Shown piece by piece: positions 1-12,800 of a stretch of 62,702 nt of DNA. The stretch covers positions 530,298 through 592,999 of the forward strand of contig NW_019091510.1 in the NCBI RefSeq assembly GCF_001949145.1. Reading direction: 5' to 3'. Under the pieces are notes generated by a model, which had not been told where the DNA came from, ran no database searches, and saw only the letters and a list, made by a program, of their open reading frames with translations. A program made the translations under genes and the position numbers. Position 1 is the stretch's first letter; each line of letters opens with the position of its first letter. The stretch comes from Acanthaster planci. Taxonomy: Eukaryota; Echinodermata; Asteroidea; Valvatida; Acanthasteridae.

Positions 1-3000
1 TTTTCCTCAGGCTCCTGGCTTTTCCGCGGAGCCAAACTTTGTTTGCTCTCCCTCTTGGGTTAAGGGGGCTCATTCACTCCTCACCTGCTCCTGCCTTTTT
101 GCTGAGCGAATCTTTGATTACTTTCATAGCCAGAGGGCTCCTCGCCCTTTAATATAATTATACACATACACACATACATTTTTATTTTCCATTTCTATGG
201 TTTTTGTTACTGTTTTAAGACTCCCTTTTTTGGGAGGGGGGTTGTTAAAACTGTTTAATAGGCATAAAGCTAAAACAGTTGGCTATGATATAGATCAATC
301 ACCATCCCCGGTCATGAGCATCGGGGCCCAGATTGCCTTCCATTGCACCTATGCCTGGTCGACCGGTCCGTTATACTCCTTGTACACATTCTGTAAGGGC
401 TCAATCAGTGTGATCTCAACTTTTCCCCTTTTTTTTACACAGAACCCATCCTAAGTGAGTGAGAAAGAAAGTGTTTCAGTGTCTTTCAATCAAACATTAG
501 CCACGAAACCCTAAGAAAAAACATCAACAAATAAAAGTAAGGATGTTGGCATCAAGAGTAATACTTTAATTTGTGTCCCCAACATCATATTGAATGAGTT
601 CAAAACCACATTTCTCTGTTGCATTTGCCCCTGACACCTGAAGCTGGATCCGCCCCTTAAGCCCACTTCTTGCAGAAACACTGCCTTCACTTCTTCCTTT
701 CGGTCTTATCTCTAGAATCTTGTCGAAAGGCATGTTGATTTATATCACGACTGGCATACCCGTTGCTCTGTATGCCTAAACAGACCTTTGCTTTATTTAT
801 GAATCTTAGCTACACTTCTTTATGGGCAGCCAAAAGAACAAACATGTTCTCCCACACTGCAAAATAGTCTAGAGCCTCAATCCCCTTTCTCCTCCAACGA
901 TTGTTAAAATAAGAAGAAATGTCATAATGTTTTCCTCTTCCTCCACTTCTTTCCTAATCTTATTTTCAACATTTTCCATTAATTTTTATAACCATATTTT
1001 ATTTCCGAATATATGCATTTGTGATCTGTCATCGCTTTATCATATATAGTACGAAAATATCTACAGCTGTCCAAAAAAACCAGGTTTCTTGAGGCCATTG
1101 CTTGCAAAGCCCCTTGTAACTGCCATGTCAAAACTGAAACTTTGTAAATTGGGTCTGCACCGCAAGTTGCACACCCTACCTGGAGTCATCCTTCTTTGAA
1201 TATCGAGGGGCTGGTCTGGTCACGTAGGCCTATTGCCCACAATTTGCTATTGAGTCATACAACGCAAACTCACTTACTGTCTTCTGAATTTCTCCTGACC
1301 TCATTTAGTCACCAAATAACTTCTTACTGTGAGCTACCTTATGATACCCCACTTATCATAGCTTCTTAGTCAAAACTATACTAAAATTGGCCAGAGCATT
1401 TACGACTAAGCTAATCCAATCGTTTGTATTTCTCGATGTCCGCTCACGCTAAGAACCACTGTGCATAACAACATTAAGCACTTAAAGGCTGTCTACCACC
1501 AATGCATAGCCAGTTATCTATTGAAAATGCCCTTGCACTCGCATATCCACCATTATTATTGTTCAGCCTTGACACCATAAAATACTAATCCACATATGTG
1601 TGTCAGTGTTTTCAAAAGATTTTCCAAGTGTAATGAACCGGTGACCATCTTCATAAAGTATTGCACTGAGGCTTTCCCAGATGTCTACATGAAAGTCTTC
1701 CCACTCCAATGGGCCCCAAACCGATCATCATAAAATGGCATGTATGGCAATTAAACCCTGCTTGCAACAATGTCACTGAAGACTGAAGGCCCTAGCAAAC
1801 TGAGGAATTTGATGGATTTGAGTTTAAGCATAAGCTGCATGTATGTACTTGTTCAGGAAGCCCAGATAAGGCTGCAAGCACATGTGCGTGGCATAAATCA
1901 ATTAAACAACAAAACAACTTTTTGTCCTATACGTTCCTTAGTCCTTGGTCAAAGCAAGAAACAAACCAAAGGATTGTGCAACCTCCTATCATGATTGTGA
2001 CTCAGAAAAGCACCTGCCATAGACCAGACAACGAATTCAATGCAAAATAATACCTAAGGAAAGCACACAATGACGCTGGCTGACCTTGCTACTCTGTACC
2101 TATGCAAATGCACTATTCTAATCAAGCAAAATGGTTGAAATGCTCCTTCACTGAGCCTGTAAAGGCTGCAAACCCTAGCCCTTTAAGTCTACATTCCGTG
2201 TTTGTTATCGTGTCAGCGGCAAAAGCTAAATATGCCCTCCAAAATAAAGGCGTTCCACCAGAGACCTTATTCGGCCTGAACTTTTCCTGCCATTTTCTCT
2301 AAATCCATCCGTCTTGGAGTAGAGGAACACCGTTGGGGGTAATCCCGACTCAGTCCTTCACTTCATGTGATGTTTTATACATAACATGAATTATCTTTAC
2401 ATAGCATGAATCATCTTTACATAACTAGTCATTAAACAGGGTCATCTCATAATAAAGTGAACCATGGAAAATGTGTTTATGTTGTCTTTGATAGGTCTGC
2501 TGTGGTGCCCAGCACAACTTGCCGAACTGTTGGGCCACTGAAGGCCTGTACACATAGGGCTATTACAGTCAATTTTGATACTACTCGTTGCTTCACGACA
2601 AATGTAATCTCACGCTTGGGTGGCGGGTTCCTCTATGCTGGGGGGTTTATATTAGCAATGCCCCCAGCCTGGTATGTGATAAAAAAACATACATGCACAT
2701 GGACATACACAGAGTCAATATTCACTGAAATATAAGGTTGTATTTGTCGGACCGCTGACAGCGCCGCGCCCACCGATCTTTACAGCCACTCTCCTCATCA
2801 CAGAAGGCAAATAGCAAGCCAAATGAATAAAACCTGAAGAACATTTCCTTGTAAATACTAAAATGCCCCAAGGAGATGGAAGGAGATTTAACCATGGTCT
2901 AAATGCCTTGCTCCCTGGGCGTTCGAATTTCAAAGACTAAAATGGGGTTTGGACATCTCCTACCTGTTCTTACTGGATTTAAATAAAACTTCCCTCTTGC

Positions 3001-3686
3001 ACCAACTCCATCATGGTGAGAAAATGAACCAGTAACATCATCCACGAAGCCTTTCCTGGGCGTTTCCATTTAAAACTTGCAGCAAGCTGACCAATTTTAA
3101 TAGCAGGATCATGGAAATGACATGAGCATAACCGGAGCTGACACAAAACGTGTGCGACCGTGAAGCAACCTGATTTTAAACTGATGCCCTCTTGCGCCCT
3201 CACGCTTGCAGCGATGCAAATAAATCACAAAATTGTTTCAGACATGGCTGCCTGACAAACAGAGACAGACAACTGCAAAGGGCTGAGGAAGATGTGATGT
3301 GGGTAATTCCAGAAATTAGGGGTCCAGTTTTTTTCGTTTCCCTGTCACATCTGACATATGATTTTGTAAGTTCAAAACACATTTTCTTATTTCCAAGAGT
3401 AATGAATTAATGCAAATCACCTGCTAAACAAATAGTACTAGTTTGAAATCAATTTTGGTGATATTTCCATGTCAAATAACAAAGGTCAGATGTAACACTG
3501 ACACAAAAATGTCACACTTTTGGACCCCCAATTTCTGGACTTTCCAATATAGAAAGCAAAGAATCTACTGCTGTCCCTGGATAATTAGTTTATACTTTGC
3601 ACAGCTTTTTGACTGGCAAATATGCATGATGCATGTCACAGCTCCTTGAAATTGGCCTGCCAGAGGTCTTAGTTTTATGAAAATTC
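1..3686. other. Left flank without an identified gene
   Basis: AT-rich DNA downstream of the last recognised exchanger exon. It holds one MITE (3301-3545). A short CpG-bearing stretch at about 2755-2780 and two similar segments at 1-40 and 85-115 (TTTCCGCGGAGCC and TTTGCTGAGCGAA) could not be tied to a gene. A further exchanger exon may be hidden here. Confidence 0.6.
3301..3545. mobile_element. MITE with GGGTAATTCCAGAAATTAGG ends, copy 1
   Basis: Left end GGGTAATTCCAGAAATTAGG; right end CCAATTTCTGGACTTTCC is its degenerate complement. The interior is nearly the same as the copy at 20662, including TATGATTTTGTAAGTT. Confidence 0.8.
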
Positions 3687-3820
3687 TTACTTACTGTCTG
3701 TGCCAACGTCTGGTGCATCAGAGCTTTCCCTGGCACTGAATGTGATCCCCTGGTCCTCGTCCTCAGGCTCTTCTGTAGTGATAACTACTGCAGGGTGTTC
3801 GTCAGATGCTGGAAGGTTTT
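3687..3820 (-). CDS. Na+/H+ exchanger exon 12 (acidic end, possibly terminal)
   Basis: After ACTGCAG it completes a Glu and encodes [20 protein letters not shown], then an acidic segment with [11 protein letters not shown] and the end DVGTDSK before TAA. The stop codon lies inside a strong donor (A then GTAAGT at 3694-3689). The gene may therefore stop here, or splice at 3695 into a further exon nearer the left edge that I could not identify. Confidence 0.72.
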
Positions 3821-6800
3821 CTGCAGTGTATTGAGAATACAAATATGTCAGGCATGTAACAGGAATTAAAAAAAAAGAAAGGAAATCCACCACTGCAAGA
3901 GATTTTGTACAGGTTTTTTCATTTTGTAATGGCATACGAGAGAATTAAAAGATGTGAATACCAGCTAAAATGAGGAAGAGCTGCATGTCGACAATGAATG
4001 ACAAATTCCCTTATTTCTGGCACATCTATTATAGTTACATTTCAGCAACAGGAATAAGTGTAACTGTACTGCACATCAAACGGGACTTTTAAGCAATGAG
4101 TCAGGGAACCCACAAGAAAAACTTGATTTTATTTCACGATTTGACTGCCATTGAACCAACCAAATGATGAAATATGGAGGAGAATAAACATATATGATGA
4201 AGAAAATGCACCAATTTTAGTAATATTAATCATTTTTTGGTGTTGGAAGTAAGATCCTCAGGACACCAAACGTTTGAATGGGGTGGAGCTGGCAAACGTG
4301 CATCAGCCACTGAAAATTGGAACACGGAATGACAACTATACCAAACATTCTGCACCAACCCTGCCATGTTCGTTACGGTGGTTTTGTACAGCAATGAGTT
4401 GCCAAAAGAAAGAGCAACCTAATCCATCCTAAGCTGGAGTGTACCCTCACCAACAAAAAAAGAGACAGGTTGGTGAGAAGTTTTTCAGCAAAGACCATCC
4501 ATTCAAACATAAATTGGTCGTACACGCTCAGTGTATTCTGCTCAAAATGCCCCCATAAACCTGCGCACGCACGCAGGGAGTTCCCACCAAAAGGCCATCA
4601 CTGCTATGTAAAATACACGGCCTCTCTCGCACCCGCTTGGAGTGTACGATGAAGTCTGTCCAGCCTGGAGAAATTTGGACTATTTTCAGCAGAGCAGGCG
4701 TGCAACTCAATTCCCAGCTCACAGACAAAACCCACCTGGTTCTTTGTTGTGGTTCTGTTCCGGCTGATGATGACGCATGGCGATCTGCCTCTCGCTGGCA
4801 CTGTTATGCAATGCCAAGCTAAGCAGTGGGTTGCTCTTGTGTTTTGTGTTATGCTTGTGGGACATGCGTCGCAGTTGGATCCTCAGGCTCCGGTGCATCA
4901 AGTGAGAAGGCTCCTGGATATCACTGTCCATGTTGCGTGACCTACGGTGAGTGTGCTGCAGAGACACACACAAAATTCCAATTGAATATTTCTCCCCTCC
5001 AAATCCTTCCTATTTGATTCAACAGAAAACCAACACAACCCAATGCTACAGACCTACTAACAAGCCCAAAATACTCCCAAACAGGTGCAGAATATCAGCT
5101 CAGTCAAAGCCACAATTTCATGGAATTGCTTTGCAGAAATGATTGCTCATCAAATTTATAAATCAACTAATCATTTGGAACCAGTGATAACACACCAGAA
5201 ATATGTACATGATTTGAATATCTGACAGGCAGCCTGTGTTTGAAAAGCAAAATATGACCATGTCTAAAGTATTAGGCAGCATCTTGAAATTATGCAGGAG
5301 AAGGCTTGTGGTTCAAGTGATTCAGACATGGCCCATATTTTTTAACTTAAAGTCTGTTTTGACAGCTCTGTGCACTTTACCCCTGGATCAAAGGCAACAA
5401 GCCCTTGCATACAATTTCTGCTGGTAACCTGTTGCTGCTAAGCAACATACATGTACATGTACTTTGCTTGGCATTTGGTCAGGTAATGTGTTGCTATTAA
5501 GCACATAAATTCGGCACTTCAGCTCCAAGAAACTGCTACCTGCTAAGAAACACACTCACAGGCAGTGGCTTTACCACAGTGCTGTAGTTTGTACTTGTTT
5601 GAATACCAAGTTCCATGCCAAATATTGAATTGGTTAGAGGAAAAAAGCTAAAAAACATGGACATTTGATGGTAAATGCACAATCTGAGCCAGCTTTTGTG
5701 TTCTCACAAAATGGTTTTCAAATGTTGGATCAAAAAAGCTATGTTTACCACCTCGAAATGCTTATTTTCAAATACAGCAATAAAATAATATTCTTTCATT
5801 TGAAAAAACACTTCCATCAAATCAAAAAATGGAGTGGCTCATCAGTCCACTGCTGCACAGAAAGTGGTCCAATTTATGCGGATTCAGTGTACTCTTGGAC
5901 ACACTTGTATTGCTTGAAAACAATATCTTTACCTAAATAAGTAACAGTTTCGTGTCTTCAGCTCAGTAGAAATTATGTTAAGAACATTCTTTGAAGAAAT
6001 TAACTTCAAATGAAAAGACAAACAAAATTGCAGCATTCCAACAGCGGATCACATCGTATGCCAAGTTCCCTTCTCCCACTGGAGTTCACTATGATCAATT
6101 GTATGGTGAAAGTTGCAGAGGTGCCAATGAATAGTCTGGTTAGCAGTCCCTGCATTATGGTATGGACTGTGGGACGGGGACTAGTCTGTATCACGATGTG
6201 ATATCACTGATGTGTGATGTCCAGCAGTGAGGATAGCACGTTTAGTTTTTGTATTTTCATCGTCAAGTCACGTTATCATTCTGGGCCAAAAAAAAAACAA
6301 CAGTATCTGAGGCAGAGGTTTAACCACTTCCTGCCGGGTGACCCGTTTTCGAGTACGTAGGCTTTAGATGCAGAACCGGCGAGCCAGGAACTGGGACAAA
6401 AGAAACAGGGCCTTATAACAAAAGACCGTACTCAGCACAAAAGACTGAGCTGCTGGGAATTACTGACATTTTTTCGCTCTCACTAGTGGAGATAATCCAG
6501 CATTGTTTTGAAACAGTATACCAGTATACGGTTTGAGGCATTTAGAGCGAGCGGATTACCACCGGGGACAAAAGCTCTCCACCACCGCAGCGATGAACCA
6601 CACAGCACCGCTGCATGCTAATCTGGCCCCTATTGAAAAGAAGTCAGCAGTGCACTGTGCCGGTTTCAGAAACAAAAGAGTCTTCCGTAACATCGCACAA
6701 TCTGGGCTCTTTTTCCAAGGATGTAGGCCTGGCTGAAATATTCAAAAGTCAATGAAGGTTAACTGTCAGCTTTAGAGTAGTGCCCAAAGAGTCCTTCATG

Positions 6801-9800
6801 TAGGTATAAACATCCATTAAATGAAATGATGAATTTTTCAAGAATTTTGAAAACAGAAAATCTTGAAAAGGACCCGGCATCTTGTCTTGCTCAAGAAAAA
6901 TCCACCTGGCAGCAAGTGGTTAACAGTAACTGGTATCACAACTTCCCCTGACTGAAAACGTTATTCAAATGACTGACATCAAAATCAACACTGAAAATCT
7001 TACGCGTCTCTGTGGTTTGTACATATTGTCTGCTAGCAGGTCAAGATGGTGTGAGGACGACGCGTGCACAAGTTTACGGGAAACATTGGTTTCAACTTGA
7101 TGCATATCCAGGCACGGGATGCTGTCATTTACAGGCAGTCCACTGTACAAAAACAACAACACTAGTATTACTCTGAAATTCCATGAAGAAATGGGCAAAT
7201 GGAAACTTTTTAAATTTTCAGCACTACGGGCATTAGAACATCAGATGTGGTATCAAATTATTAAAAGAAAACAATAAACCCTTTTACTTGAGAGGCATGC
7301 CAGCGTGAACTCTTGATTGTTCTCAAAACAATGAATTCAAAACATGAAACAAGTAAATAAACCACAGCACATCACTCACATCGGTCAATTTTGAAGAAAT
7401 ACAACAAAAAGCTAATGTTATACACTACTTTTAACCCGAGTCTTCAATCCTTTAGCTATTTGGGTACTGAGTACTGTTATGGTTCACGTCCCAATTCTCA
7501 GTGCAAAGAATGCTTCCCAGACCTATAACACAGTGAAGGCCAGTTCACACTTCTGGTGAACACGAAGCAAATTTGATGTTAAAACACATCTGCAGTGAAC
7601 TTTTGCCAATTTCAAGTGTAAATATTTGATCTGACATCACAAAATTGAGTCCACATTAGCTTCCACACAGAGTAAGAACCAGCCTGGATGTAGATTTTAG
7701 AGGCTTCACGAATGACTTGGAAGAAATGACTTGATGAGTAGTTAACACCTCCTACCTGAAAGGCACTGAGCCGGTCGTAGAGAGCATATCCGATGACTGA
7801 GTACGTAGCATGTTGGACATGGACTGGTCAATAGGAAGGGCAAAGGAGCCATGACATTTAATGTATTCTTTGGCATCTTTCTCGTTCAGTTTACTAAAGA
7901 CTTCTAAGATTTTGGGGTCACCCACTTTCCGTTCACGCAGTAGAACGGGCTCAACAAACCTCATGTTAAAGTGCTCCCATCTGTGAACAAAGACAAGGGG
8001 GAAAGGATAAAAAGCAGAGTGAAAAAAGCACAACTTATGTGTGAGCAAAAAACTAACAATCCTTAATGACATCTGATGAGAAAAAATAGCAGTTTTCATG
8101 CCAATAAACAGGGAGGAATTTCAACATTTCAATACCCGCCATTTACAGTACAGCAAGAATTTTACTTTTAGACGTGACTGTTTTCTACTTAGTTTTCAAG
8201 ACTGGGACCCCCCAAAATTGGAAAAACAAGATAGTTTCAGGTATGAGGAGTGGTCAATTAGGAAAGGTAAACTCATACATATCCCAAGGAAAAAAATATT
8301 TCCTCACAGAAAGGCTGAGGAAGTTGACAAATAAAAATGTCCCCTCTTTATTGAAATCAATACGATCACAATGACAAAACTATTTCATTTTTCCAAATAG
8401 CCAAGTAATTTGGGGGAAGAAAATTAATGAACCATGGAGCTCTGCGTGCCATCTTGCAACAAACAAAGATAGAATAACCACTGATGGGATTCACTATCCA
8501 TGCATAGATCATAAGGCCAATCAATAAACTCAGGCATTCAATACATTAGTCTGGTGCTGTGCCTCTGGGCACTTACTGTCGACCTACAATGACAATTGGT
8601 TTAATGTGTTCCATGTAACCAGGAAACTTTAACATTAATGCTTGGGATAAAAAACCAATGCAGACATGCTTTTGTTTACTCACCACTATTTCCAACAGTT
8701 TCCACCAACTGACTAAAAAATACATGGTGTTGTGTGACCACAACAATAACAAAAGTGACAATATGGTCCCCCCAAAAAAGGGCCTTGATTCAACTTTCAT
8801 GTCTTGTACATAACTGCAAAAACTGCTTGCATGTGTCATTCAGCGGTAGCATTACACAAACACAAATTGACTGAAGGTCTAATAAATTGTTCATTTATCA
8901 GCAAAGAACATGAGCAAAGTTCTGCTTCACCAAAGGTTACAATTACCATTTTCTTTGCCCTTTTTTTTCATTTTTGAGGATGTTTTCCTTCCTCACTTAT
9001 GATGGATGCAAGTTTTTCAGGGAACCATAAACAGTTGGCACTTTGCCTTAAATACCATTTGGATACCAGTTCTTTTGGGACTGTACTTGACCACACCCCA
9101 CCCCAGCCCCTGGCCTTGCCCCTGTGAAAAATTCAAGCCTTCATGCACACCACCATAAAAAATAGATCAATGAAAACCAAAGTCATGCCTCCGTGAATAA
9201 TGAATACCGTTTGGTAAACAGATGTAGAATCAGTCCAATGATGTTGATTTCATTGTTTTCAGGTACAGTTATCAGTATGTTAGCAGCAAACTCCACTGTG
9301 CTGGACCAAAGAGTCAGGCATGCTGTGAGTGCTGCATTGTATGCAAGGACGGAAAGCCAAATACACCGGTAAGGTATATTTGTATAGTGATGAGTTCTGT
9401 CTTTTTTGCTAACAGATAGCCAGTTGTGAACAAACAAAATAAGAGGAAAAAAGGAACAGGTGTGTCAAAAGAAAAACAAACAAAAATAGGGAGGTGCGGC
9501 CTCCCCTCTTGATTTCCCACAAGAGGTTGTGAGGTTTGAGTCAAACTTAAATTAACTTGGGAATTTTTACAAGCCTACAGAAAACAATGAGTATACAGTG
9601 TTTACAAATCTATGCCGGTGTGAAGGGTAAAACCCCCAATGCGAACAACAAATTCCAATTTTCCTAATACATTTCACTCAATTTAGTTAAAAGCATACAG
9701 TGTACATGTGATGTAGATTTCCACAAATCAAGTGTAAAACAATCACTTGACATTTCTATATTATATTTTATTCCATGCTCAAGGAATAGAATAAAGTAGT

Positions 9801-12800
9801 GTGTCTCATCCCAATATACATTTTATGCTATTATTATAATTATGCGCTTTCCATGTTCTGGCTAATGTTCAACTGACATTTGAGAAAATTGCAATTCAAT
9901 CCGATGGATCACTGAGGTTATGTTTCTTGTATAAAGGCTCTCCAAATTCAAATAAAAAAACAGCAATGGAGGAGCTCATCTAAGGTAACATAAAATGCAG
10001 AAGCTGTTATGTACATACTTGTCTCGCCAGTGATGGTGTCCGTATTGGCCTAGAATCTCTTCAATGCCAACCATGAGATGGTCCCCAAGCTTCAGGAACA
10101 GAACAGAAAGGAGCAAACAAGTGACCAAAGAATGCTGGGTAGTGGATTTGATCCACAACATTCAGTGTTTCATCGAGAAGTTCAGGTCCATAGCATTGGG
10201 GGCTCAGAGGGGCTGGGCTCCCTTGACGAGCATCTGCCCCCCTTGGCAAAATCTCCTAAGCATAAAACTTCTGTTCTTGTGATGTACCACCCTAACTGGT
10301 CCTGTACCCCCCCCCATCAAATGCCGGTGACAGGGCTGAAGAGATTACCCTGATGACTATGACACAGGATCTGCCTCATTCAAGAAATTTTATGGGTAAA
10401 TAGCAATGTGCATTTATACACAAAGTGCATCAACATGTGCCGCTAAAAAGCTCTGACAAAAAGGTCAGGCACATTCTAGAACTGACTTGGGGGGGGACGG
10501 CTGACTAGCTTTTGCATTTTTACAGTAAAATTAAGAAAAGATTAAATGCAGTGGGCACAATGTCACAGAGGCTGTGAGTTTAAAGCTTTCTAGGCCCCAA
10601 CCTGCTGAAACTTTCTCAAGTTTTTGATCTCCACATGCATCTGATCTCCACAAGTTTTTGATCTCCACATGTGTACTCATAAATTTCAAGATGTACCGGT
10701 GCTTTTTTTCAAGATTAATTATGCAGATAATTGTGAAATAAGTCAATTCTTTTAAATGACAAATTAAGTAGATCCTTAAAGCCTTAATGTGGGTCTATTA
10801 AGTGTGTACTAGTTCAACCACGACCATGGCTAAGATTGCAGGGATGTGGACCAATACTGTACATGCAGTGTACTGTATCTTAGTTTGTTTCTCCAAAAAT
10901 TCTGTTCTCAAACTGCCATGACAAAGCAACATTTGGTGAAGTGTATCTTTTTTGTAAAATCCTCACATTGACCTCTCTCACCATGGTGGTATCCGGTACC
11001 CGTGGGTGTATGTGGCAACTTCCTTGTACAAAAGCCCTGTTTACCTTGCAATCAAAACTTCTCAGACAGGATATACCAGTGGTCTGCCAAATGTCACACC
11101 TATTACATTCATAGGTTACAAAACATGCACATCCTCTAAACAATCTATCAAGAACCTGGATCCAAACACGATACCAATGCATCTACGCAGGTCCTACACA
11201 GAGAGTGATCCAATTTGAAGTCCTTTGTCAACACTGACTTACCCGCCCAAATATTTCCTCATTCATGGAGGGCTTGTGCTTGGTTGCCTTCCTGACTTTC
11301 AGTTTGTTCACAAGTGGTTTGATGGTAGTTCCCTATTTGTGGGGAAAAACGGAAGAAAACTCTAGAATATTCACAGCTGATCTTTCATGCCCCCGGAAGG
11401 TGCATCTCTTCACTTGATGCACCTTTTGAGGTCAAGAACTTTGCTGTTGCTAAATTTTTCCCGAAAATGCACAGAAAGTGACGTTCTAGTTAACTCTGAA
11501 CATCACGGTTACAAATTCTCAAGCTTACCATTTAGAAAGTTCAAGAGGGAAATGTTATCAGATTAGCAAGGTGCAAAGTAAACCAACCTTGCAAAGTGCA
11601 CAGTAACGATTGCAGTAGAGCACTTAAAAGGAGATATAAATGCGTAATGAAAACAAAATCCTCCAAAATGGAAATTCTGATTAGAGATGAGAAGTTTACC
11701 CAACCTTTTGGGAACCCCACAATGGTTTTTCCTTTTAAAAAGTGTTCTTGTACGGTAGGTACCAGGTGAAACAAATCTGATGAGAGTAAAAATGCATTCA
11801 CCATGTACATGCACATAAAATATTCCTCCTCAAGAATCTTCAATTTGGATAAACTGAGCTTGGCAAGAGGCCAAGTAAATTGTGGTCTTCACAGTATCAT
11901 TTTCAACATGATTACACCAATGATAAAGAATGACCCCACGTAAGGAACTCCTGACCCCAAATGAAAGAGGAAAAGGGTTGAGTTCCCGGCAATGGTTTTG
12001 GGTGTGCAAGTGGTATTTGGAAATTTGTTTGACTAAAGCAGATAGAGAAGCCTAATAGTGTTGACTTCTTGGGACCCCAGGGGTTGTCAAGTACATTTAC
12101 ACCAAGTCTCATGGAATAATACATAAAAGAAATACACTGTTGGCACAAGTCAAGGTAAAAATGCAGCTCTTCTTCCAATGATCTAAGGGGCTGTGTTTGT
12201 TCTGGGACAGTCCTACTCTTTTTGAAAATACTTCCTTGAATTCTTTCTGAACAATAAGCTTTCAAACACGACCAGCTTGTGTTTTAATGACAAGGTTATC
12301 TCTCTCATGCGATTTGATACACTGAACTATCAAATACAGCAGGATACAAACATTTGGGCATAAAGTTACAACAATAACAAAATAAATCTCAAAATGTGAT
12401 GAGCATTAGTTTCTGATTATTAGGGGATGGGTACTTGGAAAGGTTAATACGGCAAGTTCATTTTGGTATTTATTGTAAGTGCATATTTCAGATAATTTAT
12501 TCAACATTAACATCTTAATGATTGACAAGGTTCTGATGGATGAGCACACTGCATGTTGACATTCTTCAGAAAGTGAATAAAGAAAGCAACACACATTTCT
12601 ACTTTACCCTTACATGATGTAAATGATATCTTTGTGACTTAATCGGCCACAACGTGATATAACAATTACAACTTAAAATCCCAACTTTGAGGTCTTTTAT
12701 TTTATTTTCTTCCCCTATAACATTCCCCTATTTGTTTCCAAAGTTAGCAAGAAATATGAACTTCCTCCTACTTACAAGTATTGCAGGTTTCCACCTCTTA

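Noticed and set aside
2715-2933. CpG-bearing frame near the left edge as a last exchanger exon
   Set aside because: No acceptor with the needed phase 1 gives a convincing tail, and there is no family similarity.
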